Of a stretch of 64,000 nt of DNA, positions 16,434-25,562 are shown in pieces. The notes beneath the pieces were generated by a model, which was not told the DNA's origin, ran no database searches, and worked only from the letters and a program-made list of their open reading frames with translations. The translations under genes were made by a program, and so were the position numbers. The DNA comes from Algoriphagus terrigena DSM 22685 (GTDB lineage: Bacteria; Bacteroidota; Bacteroidia; Cytophagales; Cyclobacteriaceae), in contig NZ_AUBW01000007.1 of the NCBI RefSeq assembly GCF_000429445.1, positions 1-64,000 on the forward strand. Reading direction: 5' to 3'. The stretch's first letter is position 1. Every line of letters starts with the position of its first letter.

Positions 16434-16815
16434 TTTATATATTTTGAAAGACTCTAAACGTATTATGAAATGCAAATAAATGGGTTTTTCAAAAAAATGC
16501 AAGTCATCTTAAAAAAATGATTTTTTTTTAAGATGACTTACAGCTTCGTGTTTTGGCCTTGATCGAGGAGGAGGTTCAACTGGGCAAACGCCCGAAGGAT
16601 CCATTAAAGAGGAGAAGTCTCTCGCCGTCGTTTTGAATAAAATTTAGAAACGGCAGCATGTAAAGAAGCTTTTTAAGGCAAGATCGAGGTGAAATCGGTT
16701 CTTGGATTTAACGGATACCTGGCGTTTGTACAGACTCTAAAAATCCATAAATTATTTGCCTGAACTCAGAGTTTTTTGCAGTACATCTTTCACCACTCCA
16801 CCTTATCATACTTTC
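16434..16815 (+). other. Intergenic region with long inverted repeat
   Basis: A 382-base divergent gap between the lipoprotein gene and the CFA-family gene. It contains the 17-bp perfect inverted repeat at 16501-16539. The remainder (16541-16815) shows no gene; the frame before 16816 (from a TTG at 16756) is not family-like and is treated as leader. Confidence 0.55.
16501..16539. repeat. Perfect 17-bp inverted repeat with A/T inner arms
   Basis: AAGTCATCTT plus seven A (16501-16517) is the exact reverse complement of 16523-16539 (seven T plus AAGATGACTT), with a 5-nt loop. The U tract lies inside the stem, not after it, which is unlike an ordinary terminator, and no gene ends here: it lies in the shared upstream region of two divergent genes. 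Confidence 0.8.
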
Positions 16816-17967
16816 ATGACAAACAAGTTCACGCGACTTGCTGACCTTCTGCATAAGCGACTGGAAGCAATACCCCGTTCTACTCGAAAAATTTCATTTT
16901 CAATGATCGATCCTGATGGCCACGAACAAGTCTTTGGACACGAGATCCCGAGGTTTTCTCTTCATCTTAGAAATGATCAGGCCATAGCCGCGATCAGTAC
17001 CATGGATCAGGAGTTGATCGCAAGAGCTTATTTGATGGGAGATGTCGACGTGAAGGGGGACTTTCTTCAGGTGCTGTCGCTGAGGGATTATTTCTCGGAC
17101 AGCAGAGGATTCAACTTTCTCTGGCGAATTGTCCAGCCATTTCTATTTGGGCAGGTCAAAAGCGACCGAAAGTGGATCTCCCAACATTACGATTTGGCGG
17201 AAGATTTCTTTCAGCTTTTTCTGGACAAAAAGCACCGGGCGTATTCGCAGGCGGTTTTTGAATCCGACGACGAACCGCTTGAAGACGCCGAAACCAGAAA
17301 ATTTCAGTTCGCTCTGGATGCGGTGAAAGCCAAGCCGGGAGACCGGATCCTCGAAATCGGCTCGGGGTGGGGCTCCTTTGTGGAGTTTGCCGGGCAGCGG
17401 GGAATCCGGGTCACTTCGCTGACGATTTCCGAGCGTTCGCAAAACTTCGTTCAGGCGATCATTGATGCTCAAAATCTGCCCTGTGAGGTGGTGTTGGAGC
17501 ATTTTCTTCAGTACAATCCCGGAATCCAGTTTGATGCAATAGTCAACTGCGGGGTGACGGAGCACCTTCCGGACTACAAGGCTTCCCTCCAGCAATACCA
17601 GAAACTGCTCAAACCGGGAGGACATCTTTACTTAGACGCAAGTGCCGATCGGGTTCGGAATTCCCACGGGAATTTTATGAATAAGTACGTATTTGAAGGA
17701 AATGGCCATTTAATGGTGCTGCATGACTACCTGACCGAGGTCGCAAAGACGTCGTTTTTGCTGCGGGGAGTTTGGGATGATACCCACAACTATTACCTGA
17801 CTTGTAAGGAGTGGGCCAAGCGCCTGGATTCCCATCGGGAAGTGATCGAAGAAAAGTGGGGAAAAGCCCTTCACCGAACCTTTCAGCTGTATCTATGGGG
17901 AAGCGCCGAGGGATTTATGGCGGGTTCGATTCAGGCGTACCGAGTCGTCCTCCAGCTCCCTGCTTAG
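16816..17967 (+). CDS. Cyclopropane-fatty-acid synthase-family methyltransferase (divergent)
   Basis: An SAM-dependent methyltransferase of the CFA synthase family, 383 residues from the ATG at 16816. The N-terminal domain has the family pattern LIARAYLMGDVDVKGD, and the C-terminal Rossmann domain has the SAM motif ILEIGSGWGSFVEFA and NCGVTEHLPDYKASLQQYQK. It departs from true CFA synthases in the loop that is normally KYIFPGG.LPS: here it reads NKYVFEGNGHLMVLHDYL. The enzyme may therefore modify another lipid or small molecule rather than make cyclopropane rings. It stands alone between a divergent lipoprotein and a convergent hydrolase. Confidence 0.8.
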   Translation: MTNKFTRLADLLHKRLEAIPRSTRKISFSMIDPDGHEQVFGHEIPRFSLHLRNDQAIAAISTMDQELIARAYLMGDVDVKGDFLQVLSLRDYFSDSRGFNFLWRIVQPFLFGQVKSDRKWISQHYDLAEDFFQLFLDKKHRAYSQAVFESDDEPLEDAETRKFQFALDAVKAKPGDRILEIGSGWGSFVEFAGQRGIRVTSLTISERSQNFVQAIIDAQNLPCEVVLEHFLQYNPGIQFDAIVNCGVTEHLPDYKASLQQYQKLLKPGGHLYLDASADRVRNSHGNFMNKYVFEGNGHLMVLHDYLTEVAKTSFLLRGVWDDTHNYYLTCKEWAKRLDSHREVIEEKWGKALHRTFQLYLWGSAEGFMAGSIQAYRVVLQLPA

Positions 17968-18001
17968 TCGAGATGAAGATGCCATCTGTCTAACCCCTGG
18001 G

Positions 18002-19219
18002 TCACTTTTTCAGACTTTCCAGGACCAGTCGGACGAGTTCGGCTTTATCGCCATTTGGAATCCAGCGGGCGACGATAACGAGGTCATTTTCCTGATCTAC
18101 ATAGATCATGTTAGTCCCGGCACCGATGTGCATAAAAGCACTTTTTGGAGCGGCAGGCGCTTCTTTCAGGTCGTTGTTTAGGAAGTAGTTCATCATGCCG
18201 TAGCCGGGCTGGGCAGGTGTTGGCGTGCGGGATTTTTCGATCCAGGAGGAGTCGATGAGTTGTTTGCCGTTCCAGTTTCCATTTCTCAAAGTCAAATATC
18301 CAAATCGGGCCTGATCCCAGGCAGAAAGCATCATTCCGCCTCCCCAGTGAGAGCCGCCACTGATGGATTGCATGATTTGGCCGTCGAGGACGACAAGAGA
18401 ATTTTCGTAGCCAGTCCATCTCCAAGTATCGCTGGCGCCGATGGGATCCATAATTTTCTCTTTCAAAACCGTTGGAAGCGGCTTCCTCCAAACGTTCATC
18501 AGCGCCAAAGCCAGGACATTTACACGTGTGTCATTGTACTCATAGACGGTTCCCGGAGCGTTGCGCGGGCGGGTTCTCCATTGCGCCGCTTCTCCACTTG
18601 GTCGGTCGGCCCAGTCGGGCTTGCCCCAGAGACTCCCTTCCCAGTCGGAGGTCTGTCGAAGGAGATCATCCCAGCGGATTTTGCGGTTGTGGTCCGTATC
18701 AAACAGCTCAAATACATCATCCTCGTACAAGTGATCGGCCTTGTTCATCGCAGTTCTTACCGGGTCAAAAGGATAAATTGGAGCCATATAGGGATAAACC
18801 AAGTCCATCTCGTCCTTGATCAAACCCTCGGCTACTGCGAGTCCAGCGGTGGTGGAAAGGAAGCTTTTTGCCACGCTAAAAGTTAAATCCACCCGGGCTG
18901 GATCACCCCATTGACCGACTACATATCCCTTGTAGATAATCAATCCCGCGGCAGACCCGCGTGTCTTCATCGGTCCGACCGGATATCCAAAAGGTTCTCG
19001 TCCAAAAGCGCTTTCGTAGTGGGCGATCTTCAGATTGGGATTTTGCTCGCTTTCGTGTTCGATGGCAAAGGAAATGGCTTCGCTGATCTTGGCTTCATTG
19101 AGCCCGAGTTCGCTGGGCTTTTTGGTGAGCCAGTTGTTCTTTTCGGGAAAATAGGTTTGCGCCCCAAGCGAAAAGGTGAAGAATAAACAGACAAGGAGTA
19201 GGTTGGAGCGCTTTTTCAT
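18002..19219 (-). CDS. Secreted serine hydrolase (class C beta-lactamase/DD-peptidase fold)
   Basis: A 405-residue exported protein with signal peptide (cleavage near SLGA/QTYF). It has the SxxK active site in TFSVAKSFLSTTAGLAV, the tyrosine motif in TVYEYNDTRVNVLALAL, and conserved segments WDDLLRQTSDWEGSLW and GGGMMLSAWDQARFGYLTLR of the beta-lactamase/EstB/PBP4-like family. Such proteins act as esterases, D-amino-acid peptidases or hydrolases of unknown substrate; true lactamase activity is not implied. It is convergent with the CFA-family gene and divergent from the amine oxidase gene. Confidence 0.85.
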   Translation of the reverse strand: MKKRSNLLLVCLFFTFSLGAQTYFPEKNNWLTKKPSELGLNEAKISEAISFAIEHESEQNPNLKIAHYESAFGREPFGYPVGPMKTRGSAAGLIIYKGYVVGQWGDPARVDLTFSVAKSFLSTTAGLAVAEGLIKDEMDLVYPYMAPIYPFDPVRTAMNKADHLYEDDVFELFDTDHNRKIRWDDLLRQTSDWEGSLWGKPDWADRPSGEAAQWRTRPRNAPGTVYEYNDTRVNVLALALMNVWRKPLPTVLKEKIMDPIGASDTWRWTGYENSLVVLDGQIMQSISGGSHWGGGMMLSAWDQARFGYLTLRNGNWNGKQLIDSSWIEKSRTPTPAQPGYGMMNYFLNNDLKEAPAAPKSAFMHIGAGTNMIYVDQENDLVIVARWIPNGDKAELVRLVLESLKK

Positions 19220-19373
19220 CGGGTGGGATTTCCCGCTATTTTAGGGATTTTAGAGCGCTGAACCACGCCGTTGATCAAATCTTTACTGCAGATCACTTTT
19301 GGAAAACAGAACGGCTCATTCTGTGTTATCTGGAAAACTTTAATCAAATTGAAATTAAAGGAGAACCTAAGCG

Positions 19374-20618
19374 ATGCAAGAAAAAATCTATATCATAGGA
19401 GCGGGGCTGTCGGGGCTGGTGGCTGCCTTGGAGCTGGAAAAATCCGGTTTTTCGCCTGTAATCCTAGAGGCTTCCGCAGAGATTGGAGGAAGGATAAAGA
19501 CCGACGAAGTTGATGGATTTTTGCTTGATCACGGTTTCCAAGTGCTGAATACGGCCTATCCGGAGCTCGCAAAATATCTTGACTTACCCGCACTTCATCT
19601 GAAACGATTTAGTCCCGGCGCTGTGATTTTTGAAGGGAAAGAATTTTATATCATCACAGATCCGATCAGAAATCCCCTCAAGATCATTGGAATGGCATTT
19701 TCTACGGTCGGAACCTTGCTTGATAAGGTGAAAATGTTTTCCCTGACCAAAGAACTGAAGAAGAAAGCCAACTCTGAAATCTTCGATGAACCTTCCTTGC
19801 CGACGCATCAGTACCTTAAAAATTATGGCTTTTCGGATCGGATAATAGACAATTTTTTCAAGCCGTTTTTCCGAGGGATTTTTCTCGAAAAACACCTCAA
19901 CACCTCGTCGCGAATGTTTGAGTTTGTGTTCAAGATGTTTGCCCTAGGTCATGCGGCGATTCCAGAAAAAGGGATGAGAGAGATCCCAGCGATGATCAGA
20001 CGTCAGCTCAGCAACACGCAGATCTACTTCAATACTCCGGTAAAGCAAGTGGAAGGTAAATCGATCCATCTGGAAAATGGAGACATCATCGAAGCAGATC
20101 GAATTGTCATTGCCACACAACCCGACCGGGTGATGAAGCAACTTCAGGGACAGTTTTCGTCTCCACAGCAGGTGATTAATCTATACTTTTCACTGCAAAA
20201 GTCCTTTATCGGAAAGCCGATGATTGGCTTGCTGACCGGAGATCGCCTGATAAATAATTTCGTATTTATGGATGATGTAGCCAAATCCTATTCTACAAAT
20301 GGACGCACGCTGCTATCCGTGACTGTTTTAGAGTCGGATTTGGAGGAAATGGCGCTGGTCGAGGCGGTGAAGTTAGAACTCGAGGAATTCTCAGGCGTAA
20401 ACGCCGAATACTTTCAGTTTGTCAAGGCCTATCACATTCCGCATGCGTTGCCGTTTTTGGAAGATCCGAAATACAGCATTCCAGTCACGGAGTGCAAGAT
20501 TACGGATCACGTCTATCTGGCGGGAGACTACCTTTTGAACGGGTCCATCAACGCAGCGATGACTTCGGGTAGAATTGCCGCAGAGGCGATCGTGCATAGT
20601 TATATGCCGACTCATTAA
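19374..20618 (+). CDS. FAD-dependent amine oxidase/protoporphyrinogen-oxidase-like protein
   Basis: A 414-residue flavoprotein of the NAD(P)-binding Rossmann-like amine oxidase group. The dinucleotide motif IYIIGAGLSGLVAALELEK starts at residue 5, followed by the FAD ribose Glu in VILEASAEIGGRIKTD; the C-terminal FAD motif is VYLAGDYLLNGSINAAMTSG. Middle parts (KRFSPGAVIFEGKEFYI, LPTHQYLKNYGFSDRIIDNFF) resemble squalene/phytoene desaturase-like and HemY-like members. The substrate is unknown. It ends at a bidirectional terminator shared with the ThuA gene. Confidence 0.82.
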   Translation: MQEKIYIIGAGLSGLVAALELEKSGFSPVILEASAEIGGRIKTDEVDGFLLDHGFQVLNTAYPELAKYLDLPALHLKRFSPGAVIFEGKEFYIITDPIRNPLKIIGMAFSTVGTLLDKVKMFSLTKELKKKANSEIFDEPSLPTHQYLKNYGFSDRIIDNFFKPFFRGIFLEKHLNTSSRMFEFVFKMFALGHAAIPEKGMREIPAMIRRQLSNTQIYFNTPVKQVEGKSIHLENGDIIEADRIVIATQPDRVMKQLQGQFSSPQQVINLYFSLQKSFIGKPMIGLLTGDRLINNFVFMDDVAKSYSTNGRTLLSVTVLESDLEEMALVEAVKLELEEFSGVNAEYFQFVKAYHIPHALPFLEDPKYSIPVTECKITDHVYLAGDYLLNGSINAAMTSGRIAAEAIVHSYMPTH

Positions 20619-20621
20619 TGC

Positions 20622-20660
20622 AAAAAATGGCGCTGAAGAATAACTTCAGCGCCATTTTTT
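20622..20660. terminator. Bidirectional intrinsic terminator
   Basis: A perfect 17-bp stem: 20622-20638 (six A, TGGCGCTGAAG) with 20644-20660 (CTTCAGCGCCA, six T), loop AATAA. It lies between two convergent genes (amine oxidase and ThuA) and works in both directions. Confidence 0.93.
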
Positions 20661-20688
20661 CAAATTCCAGATTTGACACCCGACATCT

Positions 20689-21618
20689 TTACTTTTTCAA
20701 AGGCGTTTCGTCGCACTTGACATCGCCGGCCACATACTGCATCCCATCGAGATAGAACTGCAGCAAGTCAGGATTTTCGAAACTTTGCGCGTTGTGAGAG
20801 GGGGAGATGTACATGACTTTTCCCTTGCCTTCCGCTCTGATCCACGCCACGTAGGTTTTGCCCTCAGTCAGTTCCTGTCCTTTCCGCTGTTTTTGTATTT
20901 CTGAGTTGTTGAAATATAGCAGCGGTTTGAAATCGAGCTCCGCATAAGCATTCTTGTAGAAATAGGGCTCATCGATGTGATTGAATCCTTCGGCCGGAAA
21001 AGCCTGTACCAGCGGATGTTTCGGATCCTCAATTCTCACCTGAATCGCCTGCTGCACCGGATGGTAGTCAAAGCTTGCTCCCAGCAGTTCGCTGAACGCC
21101 ATCGAATTGTTGAGCGTAGTCACTCCGCCGTGAACGACCAGCAGTCCCCCGCCTTTTTCCACATAGCTGAGTAGGTTGGCTTCCAGTTCATGAGCTTTCT
21201 TCATCAATGCCGCCGAATCGTAGTTTGCTCCGGCATTTGATTTTAATTTATCCCAAAACAGATTTCGGTGATCTCCGATTGAGCAGGTGTTGTTGAGGAT
21301 TACCGCATCATATTTTTTCAGATTTTCGGACTCAAACTCGGTGATGTCCTTGCTACCGACTGCGGTGAAAGCGCCACTTTTCTCGCTCACGATCTTCAGC
21401 ATCTCTTCGGTATGCGGGATCACCCAGTGGTTGAAACCGGTGTGCAGCGAGAAAATCAGGACATTCTTCTTTTTGGCAGGAAAGGTTGGCTTTTCAGGCG
21501 CGAGGCTTTTGATTTTATCTTTCCAGGCTTGATCAAGGGTGACTTCGGGAAGGCTTTGCCCACAGGCGAAATTCAGGGTCAAAAAGAAAACGATTGCGTA
21601 GAAATAAAGACGCTTCAT
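20689..21618 (-). CDS. Exported ThuA-domain protein
   Basis: A 309-residue secreted ThuA-like (glutamine-amidotransferase-fold) protein. The N-terminus is a signal peptide ending near NFACGQS; a lipobox is possible but weak. ThuA features are NVLIFSLHTGFNHWVIPHTEEMLKIV in parts, KYDAVILNNTCSIGDH, YVEKGGGLLVVHGGVTTLN and GASFDYHPVQQ, and the closing AWIRAEGKGKVMYISPSHNAQ. ThuA proteins occur in loci for disaccharide or keto-sugar metabolism. It is divergent, across 80 bp, from the DUF6807-Gfo/Idh/MocA genes, which supports a shared sugar or polyol pathway. Confidence 0.88.
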   Translation of the reverse strand: MKRLYFYAIVFFLTLNFACGQSLPEVTLDQAWKDKIKSLAPEKPTFPAKKKNVLIFSLHTGFNHWVIPHTEEMLKIVSEKSGAFTAVGSKDITEFESENLKKYDAVILNNTCSIGDHRNLFWDKLKSNAGANYDSAALMKKAHELEANLLSYVEKGGGLLVVHGGVTTLNNSMAFSELLGASFDYHPVQQAIQVRIEDPKHPLVQAFPAEGFNHIDEPYFYKNAYAELDFKPLLYFNNSEIQKQRKGQELTEGKTYVAWIRAEGKGKVMYISPSHNAQSFENPDLLQFYLDGMQYVAGDVKCDETPLKK

Positions 21619-21698
21619 AAGGATTAGTATAACAAGGTTAAAGTGTTCTTTGAGATTTTGATAAATTGGAATCTCAAGCCCAATAACCTTAATTTTCT

Positions 21699-22667
21699 AT
21701 GCCTTTCAAAAGAATATTACTTATAGCCCTCCTTTTTTCGGGCTTTTCCACGATATCGTTTTCGCAAAAAGTTGACTTGAAAGAAACTTCAACCGGAATT
21801 GATTTTTTGATTGACAATCAGCGCGTACTGACCTATCAGACTGCCAAAGAGCCGGTGCCGCAAGGAGTGAAAGAGGCCTTCAGCAAATCGGGCTTTATCC
21901 ATCCAATTACCTCTCCAAGCGGTCAGGTGCTCAGCAGAATCCAGCCGACGGACCATTACCATCACTATGGGATCTGGGGCCCGTGGACGCGCGCGACAAC
22001 CAGCGGGAGAGAGGTTGATTTTTGGAATCTTGGAGATGAAAAAGGCCGAGTGGACTTCGCCAAGGTGCTTTCCAAAAAAGTTGCCGGCGGTGCAGCGGAG
22101 CTGAATGTCCGGCAAAACCACCTCGATCTGAAGGCCCCCGAAAACGAGAAGCTGGCGATCGAAGAGGATCTCCGGATCAAAGTGAAACCAGCCGACAAGG
22201 GCAGATATATGGTGGACTACACCACCACGATTGAAACAAAAATCCCAGGAGGAATCCTGCTGGATGACTACCGGTATGGTGGGGGAATTGGTTTCCGGGC
22301 CACCGAACTTTGGGGAGATGACAACAGTACCATCTTGACTTCGGAGGGAAAAACCCGAAAAGATGCCGACGGATCTAATGCCAAATGGATAATCGTGAAA
22401 GGCAAAACCGCCGATGCATCTGGACAGAGCGGTATTCTGTTTCTGAGCCACAATACAAATAAGTCCCATCCCGAGCCTTTGCGCGTATGGCCGTTGGGTC
22501 AATATAAAGGCGAGGGCAATGTCTTCATCGAATTTTGCCCGATCAGACATGAATCCTGGGAAATCCAGCCTAACCAGCGCTATTCATTGAAGTACCGGAT
22601 GATTGTGTTCGATGGAGAACTGTCGGCTGAGGAAGCCGAAGCTTACTGGAAGGCATTTGTGAAATGA
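21699..22667 (+). CDS. DUF6807 (PmoA-like) secreted protein
   Basis: A 322-residue exported protein with a clear signal peptide (STISFS/QK). It matches the DUF6807 family, sometimes labelled PmoA or methane-oxygenase-like although it is not a methane enzyme: GFIHPITSPSGQVLSRIQPT, then DHYHHYGIWGPWT with a His cluster, and near the end CPIRHESWEIQPNQRYSLKY. The His-rich segment may be catalytic or bind metal. It is the first gene of an apparent operon with two Gfo/Idh/MocA-type genes (30 nt and 59 nt spacing). Confidence 0.82.
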   Translation: MPFKRILLIALLFSGFSTISFSQKVDLKETSTGIDFLIDNQRVLTYQTAKEPVPQGVKEAFSKSGFIHPITSPSGQVLSRIQPTDHYHHYGIWGPWTRATTSGREVDFWNLGDEKGRVDFAKVLSKKVAGGAAELNVRQNHLDLKAPENEKLAIEEDLRIKVKPADKGRYMVDYTTTIETKIPGGILLDDYRYGGGIGFRATELWGDDNSTILTSEGKTRKDADGSNAKWIIVKGKTADASGQSGILFLSHNTNKSHPEPLRVWPLGQYKGEGNVFIEFCPIRHESWEIQPNQRYSLKYRMIVFDGELSAEEAEAYWKAFVK

Positions 22668-22697
22668 TTGAATTTAAATTACCCTGATTTAAAAGCT

Positions 22698-24068
22698 ATG
22701 CAAAGAAGAGATTTTATGAAAACGACGGCCTTGGCTACAGCAGCCTTTGGCTTTCCGACGATTGTACCTGCCTCAGTTTTTGGTAAAAATGCCCCAAGCA
22801 ATCGTATCAACATCGGCCAGATCGGATGTGGCCGGATTGCCCGCGAACACGACATGCCTGGAACTTGGCAGCATGAGATGGCTCAGTTCGTAGCCGTGTC
22901 GGATGTGGACAGCAAGCGCATGACTGATGGAAAAAAATATATTGAAGCTTATTATACCAAGAGAAATGGGACTCCTTATGTAGACATTAAGGAATATGGA
23001 GACTACCGGGAGATGCTCCTGAATAAGGATATTGACGCGGTTGTCATTTCTACTCCGGACCATTGGCACTCGCAGCCTGCCATGGAGGCGGCGCTGGCAG
23101 GGAAGCATATCTACGTCCAAAAGCCGACTTCTTTGACAATCAAAGAAGGCCGTCAACTGGTTGACGTCGTCAAAAAGACGGGTGTCGTACTTCAGCTTGG
23201 AACTCAGCAGCGATCCAGCGAGCAATTCAGAGTCGCCGCGGAATTGGTAAGAAACGGGCGGATCGGTAAGCTTCACACCGTGAAGATCGGCCTCCCCGGT
23301 GACCCATCCGGGCCGGATGCGCCTACGATGCCCGTGCCTTCCAACCTGAACTTTGACATGTGGCTCGGCTCCACGCCCGAAGTTCCCTATACTGAGATCG
23401 GCGTCCACCCGCAGAATGACTACAGCCGTCCGGGATGGCTGCGATTGGAGAATTACGGCGCGGGAATGATCACCGGATGGGGACAACATCACTTCGATTC
23501 CGCTGCCTGGGGTATGGATACAGAGCTGACAGGCCCGAGATATGTGGAAGCCGTAGCTGAGTTTCCCCGTTCAGGACTTTGGAATGTTCACGGCGACTTC
23601 ATGGTCAAAGCGGAATACGACAACGGAATACAGATGTTTACCTCCGGCGGCTATCCAAACGGCATTCGCTACGAGGGAACGGAAGGATGGATCTGGGTTT
23701 CCAGAGGGAATTATCAGGCATCTTCCTCAGATCCGGTGGCTAAAGGAAATAATGCGAAGGCTTTGGACGCCTCTGATCCTAAGATCCTGCAATCAGTGAT
23801 AGGACCAGACGAAATCCAACTGATCCGCAGCACTGAGCATCACGGCAACTGGCTGGGTGCAATCCAGGGCAACAATGAGCTATTGTCCCCGGTGGAGATT
23901 GGACACAGAGCTTGCTCGGTCTGCTTGGTCAGCCATATCGCCATGAAGATGGGCAGAAGGCTGGAGTGGGATGCCGCGAAAGAGGAGTTTGTCAATGACA
24001 ATGAAGCCAATTCTCACCTGAGTCGTCCGCAGCGTAGACCTTGGGGTACTGACTATGTAAAAGTTTAA
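22698..24068 (+). CDS. Tat-exported Gfo/Idh/MocA-family oxidoreductase
   Basis: A 456-residue NAD(P)-dependent oxidoreductase of the Gfo/Idh/MocA family. The ATG at 22698 is chosen because it gives a twin-arginine signal (MQRRDFMKTTALATAAFGF); the frame from TTG at 22668 has no such match. The Rossmann domain begins INIGQIGCGRIAREHDMPG and has the family motif YVQKPTSLTIKEGRQLVD (the EKP position reads QKP). The C-terminal domain has GAGMITGWGQHHFDSAAWGM, with conserved Asp and His. Tat export means it folds with cofactor before export, as in periplasmic glycoside or keto-sugar oxidoreductases. Confidence 0.9.
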   Translation: MQRRDFMKTTALATAAFGFPTIVPASVFGKNAPSNRINIGQIGCGRIAREHDMPGTWQHEMAQFVAVSDVDSKRMTDGKKYIEAYYTKRNGTPYVDIKEYGDYREMLLNKDIDAVVISTPDHWHSQPAMEAALAGKHIYVQKPTSLTIKEGRQLVDVVKKTGVVLQLGTQQRSSEQFRVAAELVRNGRIGKLHTVKIGLPGDPSGPDAPTMPVPSNLNFDMWLGSTPEVPYTEIGVHPQNDYSRPGWLRLENYGAGMITGWGQHHFDSAAWGMDTELTGPRYVEAVAEFPRSGLWNVHGDFMVKAEYDNGIQMFTSGGYPNGIRYEGTEGWIWVSRGNYQASSSDPVAKGNNAKALDASDPKILQSVIGPDEIQLIRSTEHHGNWLGAIQGNNELLSPVEIGHRACSVCLVSHIAMKMGRRLEWDAAKEEFVNDNEANSHLSRPQRRPWGTDYVKV

Positions 24069-24127
24069 GGGTATATCTGCCCACGATTCGGTCGTTGCTT
24101 ACGTTATAAAGATCTTAAAATTGAAAT

Positions 24128-25501
24128 ATGTTTTCCAATAAAATCAAAATGGGGGCCGCATTGGCCCTTTTTTCAGTTTCCTGCTCCAGTCCAGAAATGA
24201 AAACCGAAGGCCCTGAATCTGATTCAAAAGTGAAGATCATGACCTTGGATCCCGGACATTTTCACGCCGGTTTGATCCACAAATCCATGTATCCCACGGT
24301 AGATTCGACGGTGTATATTTTTGCTCCCGAGGGCCTCGAATTGAAGGATCACCTCAACCGGATCGCGGGATACAATGAGCGTTCGGAGAATCCAACTGCT
24401 TGGAATCTGGAAGTGTACACGGGGACGGATTACCTGCAAAAGATGATCTCTCAAAAGCCCGGCAACGTCATGATGGTCGCCGGAAAGAATGACCGAAAGA
24501 TCGACTACATCTTGGCAGCCATCGAAAACGGCATCCATGTCTATGCAGACAAGCCCTTGGTGATCAATCAGGAAGGGTTCAAAAAACTTGTGAAGGCCTT
24601 TCAGTTGGCGGAGGAAAAGAATCTCCGGCTTTTCGACATCATGACGGAGCGCTTTGAGATCACGACGCTGCTACAGCGCGAGCTGTCCATGATTCCTGAG
24701 GTGTTCGGAGAACTTGAGGTCGGGACTCCGGAGAATCCTGCGATCACCAAGGAGTCTGTACACCATTTCTTCAAGTATGTGTCCGGAGCTCCATTGATCA
24801 GACCTGATTGGTTTTTTGATGTGAGTATCGAGGGTGAAGGAATTGTGGACGTGACCACGCACTTGGTCGATTTGATCCAGTGGGAGGCATTTCCGGAGGT
24901 GACATTGGATACGACCGACGTGCAGATGCTCTCTGCGAAGAGATGGGCTACGAGCCTGACTTTGGAGGAATTTCAGAAAGTCACTGGGAAAACTGAGATT
25001 CCTGACTTTCTCCAAAAAGACATAAAGGATGGAAAGCTGGACGTCTTTTCTAATGGAGAAATGAACTACACGCTGAAAGGCAAACACGCCAAGGCAAGCG
25101 TAATATGGAACTTCCAAGCGCCTGAAGGAAGCGCGGATACGCACTACAGCATGATGCGCGGCACCAAAGCCAATCTCATCATCCGTCAGGGAAAGGATGA
25201 AAACTACCGCGCGGCTCTGTACGTGGAGTTGATCGGGGCGGAGGTGGCTCAGCTGGAGAAGGCCGTCAAGGAAACCCTTCAGGCCAAGTATCCGGGGATT
25301 GACTTGATGAAAATGCCGTCTGGAGAGTATCAGGTGATCGTTCCGGATTCTTATCATAATGGTCACGAGGCGCATTTTGCGCAGGTGACCGAGAAGTTTT
25401 TGGAATATTACCAAGACGGAAAGATGCCTGCCTGGGAGGTTCCCAATATGATTACCAAGTATTATACGAACATCAAAGCGAGGGAATTTGCTCTCAAGTA
25501 G
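24128..25501 (+). CDS. Lipoprotein Gfo/Idh/MocA-like putative oxidoreductase
   Basis: A 457-residue lipoprotein: the signal ends LFSVSC and the mature protein begins CSSPEMK. The body is a Gfo/Idh/MocA-like fold with a putative oxidoreductase C-terminal domain: VKIMTLDPGHFHAGLIHKSM in place of the usual glycine-rich loop, NGIHVYADKPLVINQEG as the EKP-like motif, and EGEGIVDVTTHLVDLIQWEAF with conserved Asp and His. The glycine-rich GxGxxG is missing, so cofactor binding may differ or be lost. It closes the DUF6807 operon and is followed by a strong terminator. Confidence 0.83.
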   Translation: MFSNKIKMGAALALFSVSCSSPEMKTEGPESDSKVKIMTLDPGHFHAGLIHKSMYPTVDSTVYIFAPEGLELKDHLNRIAGYNERSENPTAWNLEVYTGTDYLQKMISQKPGNVMMVAGKNDRKIDYILAAIENGIHVYADKPLVINQEGFKKLVKAFQLAEEKNLRLFDIMTERFEITTLLQRELSMIPEVFGELEVGTPENPAITKESVHHFFKYVSGAPLIRPDWFFDVSIEGEGIVDVTTHLVDLIQWEAFPEVTLDTTDVQMLSAKRWATSLTLEEFQKVTGKTEIPDFLQKDIKDGKLDVFSNGEMNYTLKGKHAKASVIWNFQAPEGSADTHYSMMRGTKANLIIRQGKDENYRAALYVELIGAEVAQLEKAVKETLQAKYPGIDLMKMPSGEYQVIVPDSYHNGHEAHFAQVTEKFLEYYQDGKMPAWEVPNMITKYYTNIKAREFALK

Positions 25502-25521
25502 GCGATGTCAAGAGAGATTTG

Positions 25522-25562
25522 AAGGTTGGGCGGGCTTAGTTGATTCCGCCCAACCTTTTTTT
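25522..25562 (+). terminator. Intrinsic terminator after the oxidoreductase operon
   Basis: AAGGTTGGGCGG (25522-25533) pairs with CCGCCCAACCTT (25546-25557), followed by a T run. It lies 20 nt after the last stop codon of the DUF6807-oxidoreductase operon. Confidence 0.92.

Noticed and set aside
18002-19219. Class C beta-lactamase as resistance gene
   Set aside because: It has only the general SxxK fold motifs; sequence is closer to esterase/DD-peptidase-like secreted hydrolases of unknown substrate.
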